This document shows, piece after piece, positions 12,009 through 23,570 of a DNA stretch of 64,000 nucleotides; the first letter of the stretch is position 1, and the number at the start of each line of letters is the position of its first letter. Made by a program: the position numbers and the translations under genes. Location: contig CM039119.1 in assembly GCA_022036555.1 (NCBI GenBank), positions 26,811,694 through 26,875,693 on the forward strand. Direction: 5' to 3'. Source of the stretch: Microstegium vimineum. Lineage: Eukaryota; Streptophyta; Magnoliopsida; Poales; Poaceae. Under the pieces are notes generated by a model. It was not told the DNA's origin. It saw only the letters and a program-made list of their open reading frames with translations, and made no database searches.

Positions 12009-14240
12009 ACCAGAAGAGATGTCTAGTTCAAACAGACCTAAATCTCTGAGCCTTGACCGAAAGGAAAATTTGGTAAGTTATTTGCATATTATTTCTGCAC
12101 TGCATTAGTTGCATATCCTAGCATTGTTCTCATTCCTCATATCCTCCATTGCATAAGCATCTTAATCTACATTTCTACACTACATTATAAAAAAAAAATC
12201 TTCAAGCCCATATAAATAAGTTTTCCAACTGTTTATTGTGGAGGCATAAAAATATTGCACTAGTCATCTGTATCATAAAAAATATGTAAAGTCCCATGTG
12301 AGAGAACTTATGGTAATACCATAAGTAAACTTACTGTGGTGGCATAAAAATAATTTTCAATTTTCTCTTGCATTATAAAATAGAAAATCCTGAAAATAGA
12401 TGAGATATTTAACTACTTCTAGAATCTATTAAAGTTTTAAATTAGCTCATAAGAATATTCAATTACTTTTTTGGCCGACCGCTAACCTCATATCATAATG
12501 GAGCCTCGAGTTTTGTTTGTTCTTGTTGGAGTATAACCATGTAGGATTAAAAGCACATGAAGGAGTGAGTTCAATCAGGAGGCTACTACTGAGAAGCTGA
12601 CTTGAAGATCATTCAAATCAACCATAGCAAACATCAAGCTTGGGGGATGGCATCCCACAGTTATCATGTAAGTAAACTTATGCGATTATTAAAGTCTATC
12701 TTATAGTCATATAATATCAAAAATATGAGAACACATGAAGTTCACCATAGTATCATAAGAAAATTTAAAATTGCCAAAAATATGTGGGCACATGAAGGCC
12801 CCATGTCTATCAAGTCTTAAGAGTCCTAAATAAAGATATATTAGTTAGGGTGGTGTGTTTAATTTTTTTAGAGTCAATAAAATCTATGAACAATAATTTT
12901 GTCTTGGAGATAATGAATAGTTGCTCTGTCGTAATCCCTTACAAGTACCTAGTTTTCAAACTTAAATTCTCCATAGTTTTGGTTAGAACTGCTATGATAT
13001 AAGAATTTACTCTGAACCTGAAACTTTGGAGGGTGTATACTTGAACTAAGTCTAAGTGGTTTCGGAGATATGACATGAAAGTCTAGCTACTATTTATCTT
13101 ACTCCTAGCAATACTAAGTTTTGGTGATTTATCTTTTGAAAGTTTAAAAATCTTACATGATGAGCTTTGTATGACATAGTTTGAATTCCTACCAAAGCTA
13201 TATATTTATATACATTTAGATTAGGAAGACTCATTGATGCTACTTGTCTTTGTATTGAGTGGTGTCAACCTTTAGAGACCCTATGAAGAGCCTGGGTCAT
13301 CCTTTTAAAATCAAGATCACGTACACACCACCCAAAATGCACTACTCTACACTGGAGTAGGTGCAACAACATGCCATTTCATCCACCAGTAAAGGTCTTA
13401 CTCTGTATACTAAGAGTAACCACCACCAAAAATAGTCATTCCATATCTACTCATTCAATAAATGCTCCAAAGTTCTTGATATATTCTCTCATAATTTTTC
13501 TTGGTAATGGAGGTATGAGCTATGCAAAAGCTATTCGAAAAAAGATAAAAAAGAGATAGGAATTAAAAATGGACAAGTGTTTCGGCGCACCTCTTAGGAA
13601 AATAAATAAAGAATAAGATAACTCTACTCTCTAGCCATGTTATTCAAAAATTCAAAATCCAAAAGAGAGATTCATTCTAAGGAGCAAAGTAGAATTAGGT
13701 TTTCACTATCACCCCCATATATCCACCATATCCATACATAGGCACATCTTGACTTGATTGTATGACTTGACTCTTTGTGGATCTATTATTTGATTTTACA
13801 AAATATACAAAGTAAGTATGCTAACATTGTTAAGCCATTCCTATGAACTCCACTATATTTATTAGTATAGGAAGGCATGACATCATTAATGTCTAAGTGA
13901 GATCCACAAATACCACATATATATAAGGGACTTGAGGGTGTCATACATTTAAGCTCTGAGTTTTATTTCGAAAACTTTGTAAAACCCAGAATTTTGGTAG
14001 AGTGAAGAGTTTGAGACATAGTGCCTGATTCGATTACTCTGTCTTTTGATTGCTCAAGATCTAAGTGATAGTTAAAAAGCCCCATGGTTAAAGGTAATAT
14101 GGATGAGTTCGAAAGTTAGAGTAGTTTTTTCTAATTCATAGAAGAATTTCTGTTTGAAAGCATGTGAACTTTTAAAGTATGAAAGCATCACAGCAACTCC
14201 TGATCCAAGTTTATTAGATAGGCTTTGCTTAGGGACTAGC
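12009..14240 (+). other. Non-coding internal region of Gypsy element
   Basis: AT-rich DNA without long open frames. It holds a PPT-like purine stretch at 12636-12647. The motif GTGG(A)GGCATAAAAATA occurs near 12240 and again near 12337. It sits where pol and the 3' untranslated region would lie, but I see no RT, RNase H or integrase remnants. Confidence 0.5.
12636..12647 (+). other. Internal PPT-like tract
   Basis: AAGCTTGGGGGA matches exactly the core of the tract that abuts the LTR 1.6 kb downstream (14248-14259). No LTR follows it here. Confidence 0.45.
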
Positions 14241-14247
14241 AAAGGGT

Positions 14248-14262
14248 AAGCTTGGGGGAGCT
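14248..14262 (+). other. Polypurine tract before 3' LTR
   Basis: AAGCTTGGGGGAGCT lies immediately before the TGTTGA start of the LTR, the expected place of the plus-strand priming site in Gypsy elements. Confidence 0.7.
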
Positions 14263-15493
14263 TGTTGACAGTCGTTAGCGTCAACTTTTTATACAATTTT
14301 AAAGTAGATAAATGGATCAATCACATGGAAATAATAGAAATATAGGGGGTTATCTAACAAATTCCACGAGTTTTGGTGTTTCATTATTTTCCAAGGACTA
14401 TTACAAAAAAGCATATAAAGGAAAGCAAATCAGAGAAAATATTGCAATAAATCCGTAGGGAAATAGTTTCCATTGGACTTAGGAAGGACCCAGAAGGCAC
14501 CCAAAGGAAGCGGGGCCCAAGAGGCTGACTTAGAGGGCCGGCCGGCCTGGGCCCATATCGGGCGGCACCCCCTTGGGCCCGCCTGCCGCCACCTTCTAGA
14601 AGCTTCCTCCACCGCCATAGTGGAGTCATCTAGGACCTATGTTAAGTTGGTTTGATCCAATGGTTGTTGTGCATCCCACCGAACTATAAATAGAGCCTGT
14701 AGCCCCCTCCTGGAGCAAGCCACATCAGAAGCTCAAGAGCATGAAGCCCTAACTCCTATCTAGTAGATCTAGCCAGCAATCAAAAGAGATTAGATCCATG
14801 TAGATCTAGATCTATTTAGAGATTTAGAGTTGGAGAGTGTAGTTCTAGAGGAGTTCCGGCCTGTTGGTGCTTCTTCATTGCTGTATTCTTTGGGATTAGA
14901 TCCTCTCGCCTAGGATTTGTATTCTGAGATACCTTGGTAGTTGACTTCTGGTTCAAGTAAGCAATATTATCCTTATTGTTCTTTATGTTTGCAACTCTTC
15001 TTGAGTGCTTTGATCTTGATAGCTTCTTGATTAAAGTAGTAATTCATAGTGTAGGCATGGTGCCTATGCTAAGTTTACTTGTGAATGTCACCTGATTTTC
15101 TGGACAACGGTAGCTCCACGTAGGTGACTCTTATAGCTACGTTGATTCCTCTGAAGTCTGTTTCTCGTAATAGGTTTGGTAGGCATATAGGTGCTTCGTA
15201 GGAGAGAACTCTGTTTTCTGCTCTTATTTAAGTCATCGCCCTTAAAGATCATAAAAGATAATGCTTACCCAGTGACCAGGACTAGATAGTCCTTAGTTCT
15301 TTCTCATCTTATCAATAGTTATCTATACTTGTTTGTGAAATGGGTTAAGTTAATATAGACTTAGTCTTTCTCATAACATCGTTCCTTTGGGTTCGATATT
15401 AAAACTGGGTTATCTTGGTGAAGTGCTACATCAGTATCTATCTGTGTGCTTATGGATAATTAATTTACTCATTTGCTCTAAGAAATATCAACA
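14263..15493 (+). repeat. 3' LTR of Gypsy element (1231 bp)
   Basis: Begins TGTTGACAGTCG and ends AATATCAACA, so it has the inverted termini TGTTGA/TCAACA. A TATA box lies at 14685-14692, about 420 bp in. The following sequence (from 15494) reads as gag leader and gag of a different Tat-like element, so this element probably inserted there. The expected 5-bp TSD would be CCAAA, but the left partner is not visible. Confidence 0.75.
14685..14692 (+). promoter_or_regulatory. LTR TATA box
   Basis: TATAAATA inside the LTR, followed by GAGCCTGTAG and a leader-like region. This is a normal location for the U3/R boundary of a plant LTR promoter. Confidence 0.6.
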
Positions 15494-15529
15494 CCAAACA
15501 TCCAAGAAGGCTCGGGGTACCGGAACCCC

Positions 15530-17310
15530 TCTGGGTAGCCCAATGGCCAACAAGGCTATAGGACCTGGCTCATCACCAACGAGCGTCACCTCAGATCGAT
15601 CAACTGATGAACCAGGTGGCTGATATGGTGCAACACTAGTTTGGTTTGAAGCCCAAGAATGAGTCCATCATCTACCGAAAGTCGTACCTGAGTGGTACGA
15701 CCGGGTGGCCCTGCCTTACAGATATAGGGTGTCCGAGTTCACCAAGTTCATCGGGACTGGCCAAGTATCAACCATGGAACACATCAGTCAGTACATGGTA
15801 CAGCTAGGCAAAATAGCCGATGAGCCTATGCACAGGGTTTGGTTCTTCCCTCTGTCCTTGTCAGGTCCAACCTTCTCCTGGTTCGCCTCCCTACCATACC
15901 AGTCCATCGAGGGGTGGAAGGATCTGGAGAACAAGTTTCACCAATACTTCGATTCTGGAGATATGGAGAAGGGGGTCATGGACCTGGTCGACGTCAAGCA
16001 AGGGAACAATGAGCTAGGGAGCCATTACCTCTAGAGGTTCAGAGAAGTGAGAAATCAGTGCTATCAACTAACACTGTCCGATGCAGAAGTCATTAGCATT
16101 GCTATTCGGGGGTTGCCCCTGGCGATCAGGGAGAAGATCGGGATGGAGTGCTCGAGCCTATCGGATTTGGCCAATAAGGTTACCAATATTGAGGCCAACT
16201 ACTGATACCTGTGCTACAGTGGCAAGGCTCAGAAGACTGGCAATGTAGAGCCAATCTCAGAAGAGGACATTACCGGGGCTGCCGACAGCAACGACGAATC
16301 CAATGAGATCGCGCGTTGTAGAATGGGTTTGGAAGAACTCGGAGTACATGCCTTGGGCTAAGACCAAGTCCGCAGATGGGACAAAGAAGTACAACTTTGA
16401 TGATACATAGGACGACAAGATTTACGATTACCTGCTCGACAAGGGGCAAATCAAGTTGATAGGAGGCTATAAAATCCCTTCGACCGAGGAGATCAAGTCT
16501 AGGAGGTATTGCAAATTCCACGACACATATACCCACAACACCAGTGACTGTAGGGTTTTCCGAGACATGATCCAGAAGGCCATCACCTCAATGAGGGTTG
16601 GCTTGGAGAAGACTAAAGGTGCCATGGACATAGATAGAGATCCGTTCCCAGCAAACATGGTAGCGCTATCCTTCTCGGTGAATATGGTCGCGGCAAAGAT
16701 CTGGGCGCCCACTGCTGAAAAGGCTAATCAACATAGGACAGCCAACGCTGAAGAGCGAGAGGCAGCCAAGAAGCCAAGACAAAGCAAGGGCAGTCTGATC
16801 TTCCTCAAGCTATTGACGCCAAACCAACTCGATGACACCCCACCGTCAGGATCCTGTTGAACAAATGGGGGCACCAAAAGGAGAGAGAGCTGAAGCGACA
16901 AGAGGAGGAACACCAGGAATAGCTTGAGCAAGACGAATATGAGATGTACCATAAAGAAGAGAGAAAAATCAAGGAGGAGAATGAGTATCATTGGGATTGT
17001 CCTTTCTTCATACACTGCTGGAACGCAGGGTTGAGGCTCCCTTCTCCAAACAACTGCTTGGAGTGCAGCAGTCATTACCGGGAGTACAGGCAGTCAAGAG
17101 ATAACCACCGATCCATACATCACAAGTTGAGTTACAAAGTGGATTGGCGCAAAAAAATGAAGGACCCCCACAGTCAGTCGGATGAGAAGACACCCGATCG
17201 GGGCATCATGAGTCAGGTCCATTCACAGCAAGAGGGCCAGTGGTGCCCCATAGGGCTGACCAAGAGTTAGAAGCGTCAGGTTCAACGCTTAAGGAACGAC
17301 GAGTTGTAGA
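15530..17310 (+). pseudogene. Gag polyprotein of Tat-like Gypsy copy A
   Basis: The capsid-type retrotransposon gag domain is clear at 15705-16034 (YRYRVSEFTKFIGTG, then LSGPTFSWFASLP and FHQYFDSGDMEKG). A zinc-binding-like motif follows at about 16507-16560 (CKFHDTYTHNTSDC). A second Cys-rich segment lies at about 16990-17090 (DCPFFIHCW ... NNCLECS), which is paralogous to 22597-22690 in copy B. Gag would package RNA into virus-like particles. The frame is broken by several stops, nearly all TAG (for example CTC-TAG-AGG at about 16030), and by frame changes, so it is inactive. Confidence 0.75.
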
Positions 17311-17479
17311 AGAAGAGACCTAAGGTGTGGCAAGTCAAGAAAATAGGCGAGAAGGGCAAGGGGAAGACGCCAGCATCCGTCTCTACCATTTTTATGCTGC
17401 CCGCTGAATTCTAGTCTGATGGTTAGCAAGAAGAACCCGATGACAAAGAGGCAAAAGTGGCTATGGCCTAGTGGATATA

Positions 17480-17960
17480 CCAGATAGACAGCGTGACCTT
17501 TGAGAAACCAGAGAGGTACTTGCATCTGAAGGCCCTCTATGTGAAGGGGTTCGTGGATGGAAGACCCCTGACCAAAATGATGGTCAACGGTGGAGCAGCC
17601 GTCCACCTCATGCCATACTCGACATTCAGGAAGCTGGGGAAGAGGATGGAAGACTTAATTCCAACCGATATGAAACTAATGGATTTCAGTGGCAACATAT
17701 CGGTCACAAAAGGCATTATATGTGTCGAGCTAACCGTTGGGAGCAAGAGTCTGCTCACTACCTTCTTCATGGTGGATGCCAAAGGCATGTATAGTATACT
17801 CCTCGGAAGGGACTGGATCCATGCCAATTGCTGCATCCCATCCACCATGCATCAGAGCCTCATCTAGTGGATTGGAGATACCGTCGAGGTGGTGCCAGCT
17901 GACTCATCAATTAGTATCGCTTACACGGGCCAGAGCAAATGGAGTTTTGAGGACATGGAG
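17480..17960 (+). pseudogene. Aspartic protease of Tat-like copy A, catalytic Asp lost
   Basis: The open stretch 17493-17867 encodes a retropepsin-like domain: a lead-in with LHLKALYVKGFVDGRPLTKM, the active-site loop MMVNGGAAVHLMP, and the flap/helix region with YSILLGRDWIHANC near the end. The active-site loop carries Asn where plant Gypsy proteases have the catalytic Asp, a change that abolishes the known mechanism. The frame then meets a TAG at about 17865. It follows gag directly, as expected for gag-pr-pol order. Confidence 0.75.
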
Positions 17961-18869
17961 TGCTTCTCCAGACATACATGATGAGGGTGTCTTCAAGGTG
18001 AACAAAGACGGTCGACAACCGGTACTAGCGATCAGCTATGAGAGCATGAATTAGTGTCACTACAAGTCAGAACAGCCGAGGTAAGTAGAGACTTAATCGG
18101 CTGGTCAGTCAGGAAGAAGCTGGATATGAAATCCAGAGTCATACTGTCGGTTCTAGCTAGGGAAGATCCAAGGAGCATCTTGGCATGATAGGACAAAGCC
18201 TTCGCCATCGCCAGCTCCCCCTCTAGTCGAGAATGCTTTAGCGTTCCTCTAGGAGGAGGTGTCTGTCCCTTGCAACGCCTTGAGAAGGGCCCTACAAGTC
18301 ATCATCCACAACCAGCGAGTTGACGCTTGGCTCAGCTATCCGGGGAGAACTAAAGAAGAATAGTTAGGGTTTTCCCTGCAAATTGAATCAAGCGGAAGGG
18401 AGGAGATGGAACCATTGTTTACCCCAAGAGTCGACATCGCGGCGACTCGGGAGCACTACCAAAGGAGCTAGTCGTCGGATGATGCCCGAAGTCCGCCATG
18501 GATTGAGGTGCTACTGTAGACAAGGGGGCAATTCGGCAGAATAGCAAAGAAGGTGGGTCGCGAGATACACTGACTGTCACTTTGGAAACCCCGATGGCTA
18601 CTTAGAGCATTAATGTGAACAAGTGAAGGGAGATTGGTTCGGCGGGTTGAAGTAAAGTCTGCTATAGTGTGAATCAGCTAAAGTAACCGATTGAAGTCTG
18701 GTATTTATGAGCAGACGACTAAGCGACTAGTCGTAGTCTTAGAGGAACAGTGCAATTAGACGAATGGGTACCGTAGTGGGCAGTCGACGATGACCAAGAG
18801 TTATTATAGTCAAAACGTCTACAAGGAACAAATATTATAGAGCAAGACTATGAGTCCAAAGCCAATTTG
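17961..18869 (+). other. Decayed pol linker and unresolved sequence
   Basis: Weak coding character continues to roughly 18.5 kb with many stops. This may be the variable linker between protease and RT. No RT motif is readable. 18560-18869 shows no open frame or recognisable repeat. The junction between sense pol and the antisense ORF lies somewhere here and cannot be fixed by eye. Confidence 0.35.
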
Positions 18870-20826
18870 ATGACCTCTAGAGCATCTAGACGGAATTGAT
18901 CCACCTCAGCCAGCACTTTACGGTCATCCTCTATGGAGCCTGGTATTGAGTGTTGCCTGGTTCGGAGAGTTTGGAGCTTCGAGGAACGGAGCGTCATCTT
19001 TTGCTGATGGTCATGAAGATCGGCAAGGATCTTAGCTAGATTATTCTCTTCCTGAGCAATGGCATCATCAATAGCTTTGAGTCAGGACAGTAGCTAATCC
19101 CATTTTGCCTTCAGCTTTGCCATGGTATGGTTGACGTTGTCAGGAAGGGTCCTCAACTGGTCTATCGTTTTCTTTGCCTCCATCATGTCTGAGAGGCATT
19201 GCTGTTCTTCTTCAGGTAAGCCAGTTTGGACCTCGCGATCTACGAGTCTAGATTGAGCTTTGAGAAAGGCCGATTTGCGTTGTTCTATGTAAGCAACACC
19301 GGACAGGATGTCCCTCAGGTCCGACGATAAGGTGTCCACGACTGAATGGAAGATTCTCCGAACCTCCCCTGTGCCATGTATCAGAGACAAGGTATCCGCT
19401 GACAAAATGGGGATTAGCGACTGGAGCTGGGTCTTTATGTTTTAAAGAAGCGGAGCAACATTTGCTAACTGTGGAATATCAGTTCCTACTTTGATGACAT
19501 AGTCATCCAGGGGAAAAGGGACCAAGAGATGAGAAGTCTGCTCATACAAGAGTATAGAAAAGAGCATTAGTTATGAGCTACATGGCAGAGTAGAAGGTCT
19601 CGTGTTGTACCTGATCACTTGGGGTGACCTCTAGAGCAGGAACAGCCGATGAGTTCTTAGGGTAGCATCCTGGGAATGATGTGAATTGGTAAAATGATTC
19701 TATCAAGGGATCATTGGCTGACAAAAAATATAAGTACCTCAACCAGCATTCGATGTTGTGTCCTTAGAAGAAGACACTGTCCCGATGTCCACGCTGAGTT
19801 CGGCCTGAAGATGAGCTATCCTTTCTTTGTCCAGAGGAGTCAAAGGGTGTCAGTCATTATTTCAAGTTGAAGGAAGCTAAATAGAAAGAGATGGTATACC
19901 TCTGCAGCGGTGGCATCAGTCAGTATGCTAACTAACTATCAACTAGTTTGGTCATCATTCTAGCCTTGGTTTTTGTGGTTCTTGATTTCTTGGACTTCTT
20001 GGAGTTTGGGGAACCGGTACTTCTCATGAAGGAGCTCAGAGGTTGATGGTCGGATAGTTCATCTACTTTCCTCTTCATTAATGCCTTCAATGGTGTCACC
20101 CCCAACCAAGTCTGGGATTGAGGCACCAATGGCCATAAGTCATTGGGGGAGGACTGAGTCCTTCAAGGTCCTACAGAGGAAAAGCTGAGGGGACATCTTA
20201 AAAATGGCCAAAATATTGAGAATGATGAACAGTAGCTTGGGGGCAGGATAGAACTCAGGATCCAACGATGAGCAATAAGTAGCCACCGCTCCACTAGAAA
20301 GGTGTTGACTCCATTCGTGCTACCAGGTGGTGAATAGAGAAGAGGAGAAGGCTTAGCAGATGTGATCTCTGACAAGGATCTGGGGAAGGGATCTCTCGAT
20401 CTATATGATCCGGTTAAATTCCAACCCTGAGAGCACAGATTCCCATGGGCAAAGCTTATCAGCAAAGAAGAGGCTCAAGGGCAACTTTCCAAACCCTATT
20501 TTCCTCGCTGCAATGGAGGGGTTATAGAATTCATATGAGATTGGCGGTTTTTCTCTACCATGCCGAACTTCTGTAGGTAACAGGCAGGGCTTGACCAGGT
20601 CATGGAAGACCAGCATGGAGTGTTGGTCTGCATATCATGCATGGAATCTAAAAGTGAAGGGGAGTTCAAATGCTAAGATGTCCAAGTAAGCAAACCATTT
20701 CAAGATATCTACAGGGAAGCCCTTGTAGAACAGTTTGAAAAATTCTCCAATCATTTTGGTAAGATGACGGCCGATGCTGCCTCGCCAAAGGATACAAATT
20801 GACTGGATTTTTCCTTCTCTGGTTTG
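18870..20826 (-). pseudogene. Antisense ORF of Tat-like copy A, plant-mobile-domain-like
   Basis: The minus-strand frames 20832-20635, 20616-20401 and 19405-19094 form a decayed protein opposite in sense to gag/pol. The N-terminal half includes ISYEFYNPSIAARKIGFGKL and LSLFFADKLCPWESVLSGLE, resembling the aminotransferase-like plant mobile domain found in plant transposon proteins. The C-terminal part (about 19405-18900) is charged and probably coiled coil (EEEQQCLSDMMEAKKTIDQL). Its start is lost at the junction with the LTR at 20827. Function in the element is unknown. The domain name is my recognition by pattern, not a search result. Confidence 0.5.
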
Positions 20827-22287
20827 TAGCACGTGCGCGACAATCTCAACGATGCAGTGAATTGAGGCTCAAGTTAGGTTTTGTTTCCTTATTATTAGGA
20901 CTTCTGTGATGGCCGGTTAGGGTACATGCTATGGTCTATAAATAGCAACGCTTAGGGAATGAGAAGACATCCAATCAATCAAATACACAACTAGTACTTA
21001 GTTTCTGCCCTCCGGCCAACCCTAGGAGTAGGAGTAGAGTAAATTCCGGTGAACCTTCGATGGATTGGACTGCATCGACTAGATCGACCTCTGGTTTGCT
21101 TGTAAGTCTAGCCTTGGTTCATGTCTTGTTTGTATGGTTGTATTGTGTAACTCGTCCAAGCTCGATATAAGCTAGTTATCGGTTTGAATCTATTGTTCAT
21201 AGGGCTGCATTGCTTCAATCTCACATGAATCATGGCTTCAAGCTAGTTATCGGCTCTATTAGATTGGCGATCTAATAGGTTCATTAAGTTATCTATATTG
21301 TCTGTTACGCTTTGTTTAATCTATTGCTACAATATCATGCCCAATCTCAACTAATGGGTTGGCCCGTGCTTTATTTTCTATCTAGATCTATTGCCTCTGG
21401 TGCATTTACTCTCATATTTAGAGAGGCGGTAGATCTAAGATCATATCGGCTAATCCTTTTTGTTGTGGTTGTCACATGTTGCGGGTTCGAGACATACGTC
21501 TGGTTATTAGAATGGTTTTAGTGTGGTTGGATCTGGTTCAACATATGTGGTACAGCTGCATCTACCGGACCCACTGCCATGTGTGTTGAGTTATGTCCGT
21601 CCGAGGCTGGATGTATGGATCTTGTTCAAGCTTCATGGATCCTATATTGGCTAACATAGACGATCTGGTTATGCTTCAATCATACGATGCATGTACTTTA
21701 TCGCTTTAATCTGTTAGATCTATTGAGTGTACTGGACATGGCTTGACTTGTTTACTTTTATGGCTACATGGAAACACCCTAATGCTAGTAAATCGGTCAG
21801 GTTATCGGGTTAATTGTCATCATGGCTGCATGGGAACACACCTCTGTTGATGGTTAATCTTTATCCGGTATATTTAGTAGATTTGGTAGTTTGATGTCGG
21901 TAATGTTATGTGTATGGCATCTTTACCTTATTCTTATCATATGATCGGCTAATCATGTACTTTATATATGATATTCTGTGACACCCATTTATATACCATT
22001 ATTATGTTTCGCATTGTCCGGAGTTGACTCTTTAGTCAATGTCCTATATTCATCAGCTATATGAGAGCCGCACACTCATGGAACTGTCTAGCAACAATCG
22101 GTAGGTTCCATAATTTGACGTTTCATCTCCTTGTCAATTGCAGGTCAAATTGACTGGTACGCCTGAAATCGATCATCGAAGTGGCCTGAGCCGCTTTAGA
22201 GGTTTAGGAGATCAAGCTCTGCTACTACACGGTCTTCACAGGCCTTAGGCAGTGCTGACGCTAGAAGCCCCATTTTTTGCATCAACG
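20827..22287 (+). repeat. LTR shared at the A/B junction, 5'-truncated
   Basis: Matches 47944-49422 from the word TAGCACGTGC onward but lacks the first ~140 bp including the TGTTGA start. It ends CATCAACG, where the paralogue ends AATCAACA, so the terminal A is mutated. It is preceded by the antisense ORF typical of an element's 3' end and followed by a PBS and gag typical of a 5' end. Confidence 0.75.
20939..20946 (+). promoter_or_regulatory. TATA box of Tat-family LTR
   Basis: TATAAATA in the context GGTC-TATAAATA-GCAACG. The 3' LTR has TATAGATA at the same place, and the third LTR (49427-49434) keeps TATAAATA. Confidence 0.6.
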
Positions 22288-22290
22288 CAT

Positions 22291-22309
22291 TTTGGCATGC
22301 TTGGTGGGA
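22291..22309 (+). other. Primer-binding site of Tat-like copy B
   Basis: TTTGGCATGCTTGGTGGGA begins a few bases after the LTR end. The same motif with four or five changes (TTTGGCACACCTGGTGGGA) follows another Tat-like LTR on the minus strand at 24140-24158, which supports its identity. I do not assign the tRNA. Confidence 0.6.
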
Positions 22310-22323
22310 CCACAATCGTCAGA

Positions 22324-22909
22324 CATGGACAAAGGCAAAGCTAGTCTCAGAACCAACCCAAGACGAGAGGCTGAGGGCCCTCGGTCCAGACTCCCGAGTG
22401 ACCGAGGAAGAATTTCAGGAAATCCTGCGAAGGATGGAGAGGCAAAGGGCCCTGCTCGTCTTGGATGGGATAATCGATCCACCTGGCATCGAGTATCTGC
22501 CTGCTGCTCAGGCCAGGTGGAGGCGTTAGAATGAAGAGGACAAAGAGAGGAAACCACTGATGGAGCATTCTAGAACTGTAGAGTCGATCAACATGCATGA
22601 GAATTGCTCGTTCTTCGCGTACTACCTCAAGAAGAATCTGGAGTTGCCCACCAGGGATAATTGTCTTGGGTGCAACGAACGGTTCGAAGAATACAGAAGG
22701 CTCCATGCTGACAACCGATTCACTCGAGGACAAGTGGAATACAAGGAAAGGAATTGGCATGTCATCGAAGATGGTGTTCATGGTTGGCCCTGTACCGAGG
22801 TTGTCAGCATAGACCATGCTCGGTCTCGACAAGGCCAGCCTAACGAGCACCAAGCATCTCAGATTCTTAGAAGGCTGACCAAGACCCAGAAGAGGAGAGT
22901 CCGACGTTA
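22324..22909 (+). pseudogene. Gag remnant of Tat-like copy B
   Basis: An N-terminal gag leader (22324-22530, starting MDKGKASLRTNPRREAEG) is followed directly by a Cys-rich gag C-terminal segment (22560-22909: NCSFFAYYLKKNLELPTRDN, then CLGCNERFEEYRR). The latter is paralogous to 16990-17200 in copy A. The capsid domain between them is missing, so an internal deletion removed most of gag. The reading stops at TAG 22908-22910, just before foreign LTR sequence begins. Confidence 0.65.
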
Positions 22910-22914
22910 GAGGG

Positions 22915-23570
22915 TGTCACACCCGGTTTTAAGAACAAAACTAGATATACACCATATGTGAGCCCTGGAAGTCAAATCTCACATATAGCCACAAATTAAG
23001 GTAGTATCAAAAGACAATACTTAAATAAATAACATATAAGGTCAAAGGATAACCTCAACACAACAAACAGCGGAAAGACGACTCCGAACTTCGGTTGAAG
23101 ATTCCAATTCCACAGGGACCAACTGACTGGTTGAACACAAGCCTATCTCTTCCAACTCTTGCAATCTGGTACCATCCGGGATTTTTATCCAAGTATTGAA
23201 AATAAAGCAAGCATAAGTACATGTTGTACTCAACAAGAATAACATGGGGTTCATGAGGTTCAAAAAGGATAGACACGGGTTTAACTGCATCAGCTTTTAA
23301 TAAGTCATAGTTTTAGCAGTGGAGTAGCATCAAGTTCAACATAAGCCCAAATAACCACATGATCAAGTGAACAAGATATAATGCTTATATGAACAAGTCA
23401 CAATAATCAATAACAGATAACAACTGATGAGCCATGACATAAGTACATCACACAGTAAGGAGCCCAAGCCACTCTTGACCATAAGCATGGCTATTATAAT
23501 AGTTTTTAACTTTGCGAAGAGGTGTACATCTTTACCCATAAGTCGTGAATTGCCCTTTCGCCTGAGGTAG
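22915..23570 (-). repeat. Truncated Gypsy LTR fragment
   Basis: Starts TGTCACACCCGGTTTTAAG, the appearance of the 3' end of a long grass Gypsy LTR in reverse orientation. It shares with the probable solo LTR at 36477 a similar layout (TGTCAC start, then words like AACAGCGGAAAGAC against GTAGCGGAAGTTTAG). The right limit is blurred at 23570-23600, where a minus-strand gag begins. No coding capacity. Confidence 0.5.

Larger units (their letters stand above)
10381..15493 (+). mobile_element. Ty3/Gypsy element remnant (Athila-like?), 3' part with 3' LTR
   Basis: The order of parts is two decayed protease-like domains (10787-11100 and 11277-11690), 2.2 kb of non-coding internal sequence, a polypurine tract and a 1231-bp LTR ending at 15493. 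No reverse transcriptase or integrase remnant could be read between the protease region and the LTR. The copy is therefore either internally deleted or a non-autonomous derivative. The 5' LTR is not visible. The phrases LGRPFLRTTN and QGRPFLNTTS are typical of retroelement aspartic protease flaps in large plant Gypsy elements. The Athila assignment is an inference. Confidence 0.65.
15494..20826 (+). mobile_element. Tat-like Ty3/Gypsy copy A, truncated
   Basis: Contains decayed gag (15530-17310), protease (17480-17960), a short unreadable stretch, then an antisense ORF (18870-20826, minus) that normally sits between pol and the 3' LTR in such elements. RT, RNase H and integrase are missing between about 18.5 and 18.9 kb. 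The right end is joined at 20827 to an LTR that lacks its first ~140 bp. The left end is covered by the Gypsy LTR ending at 15493. Confidence 0.65.
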
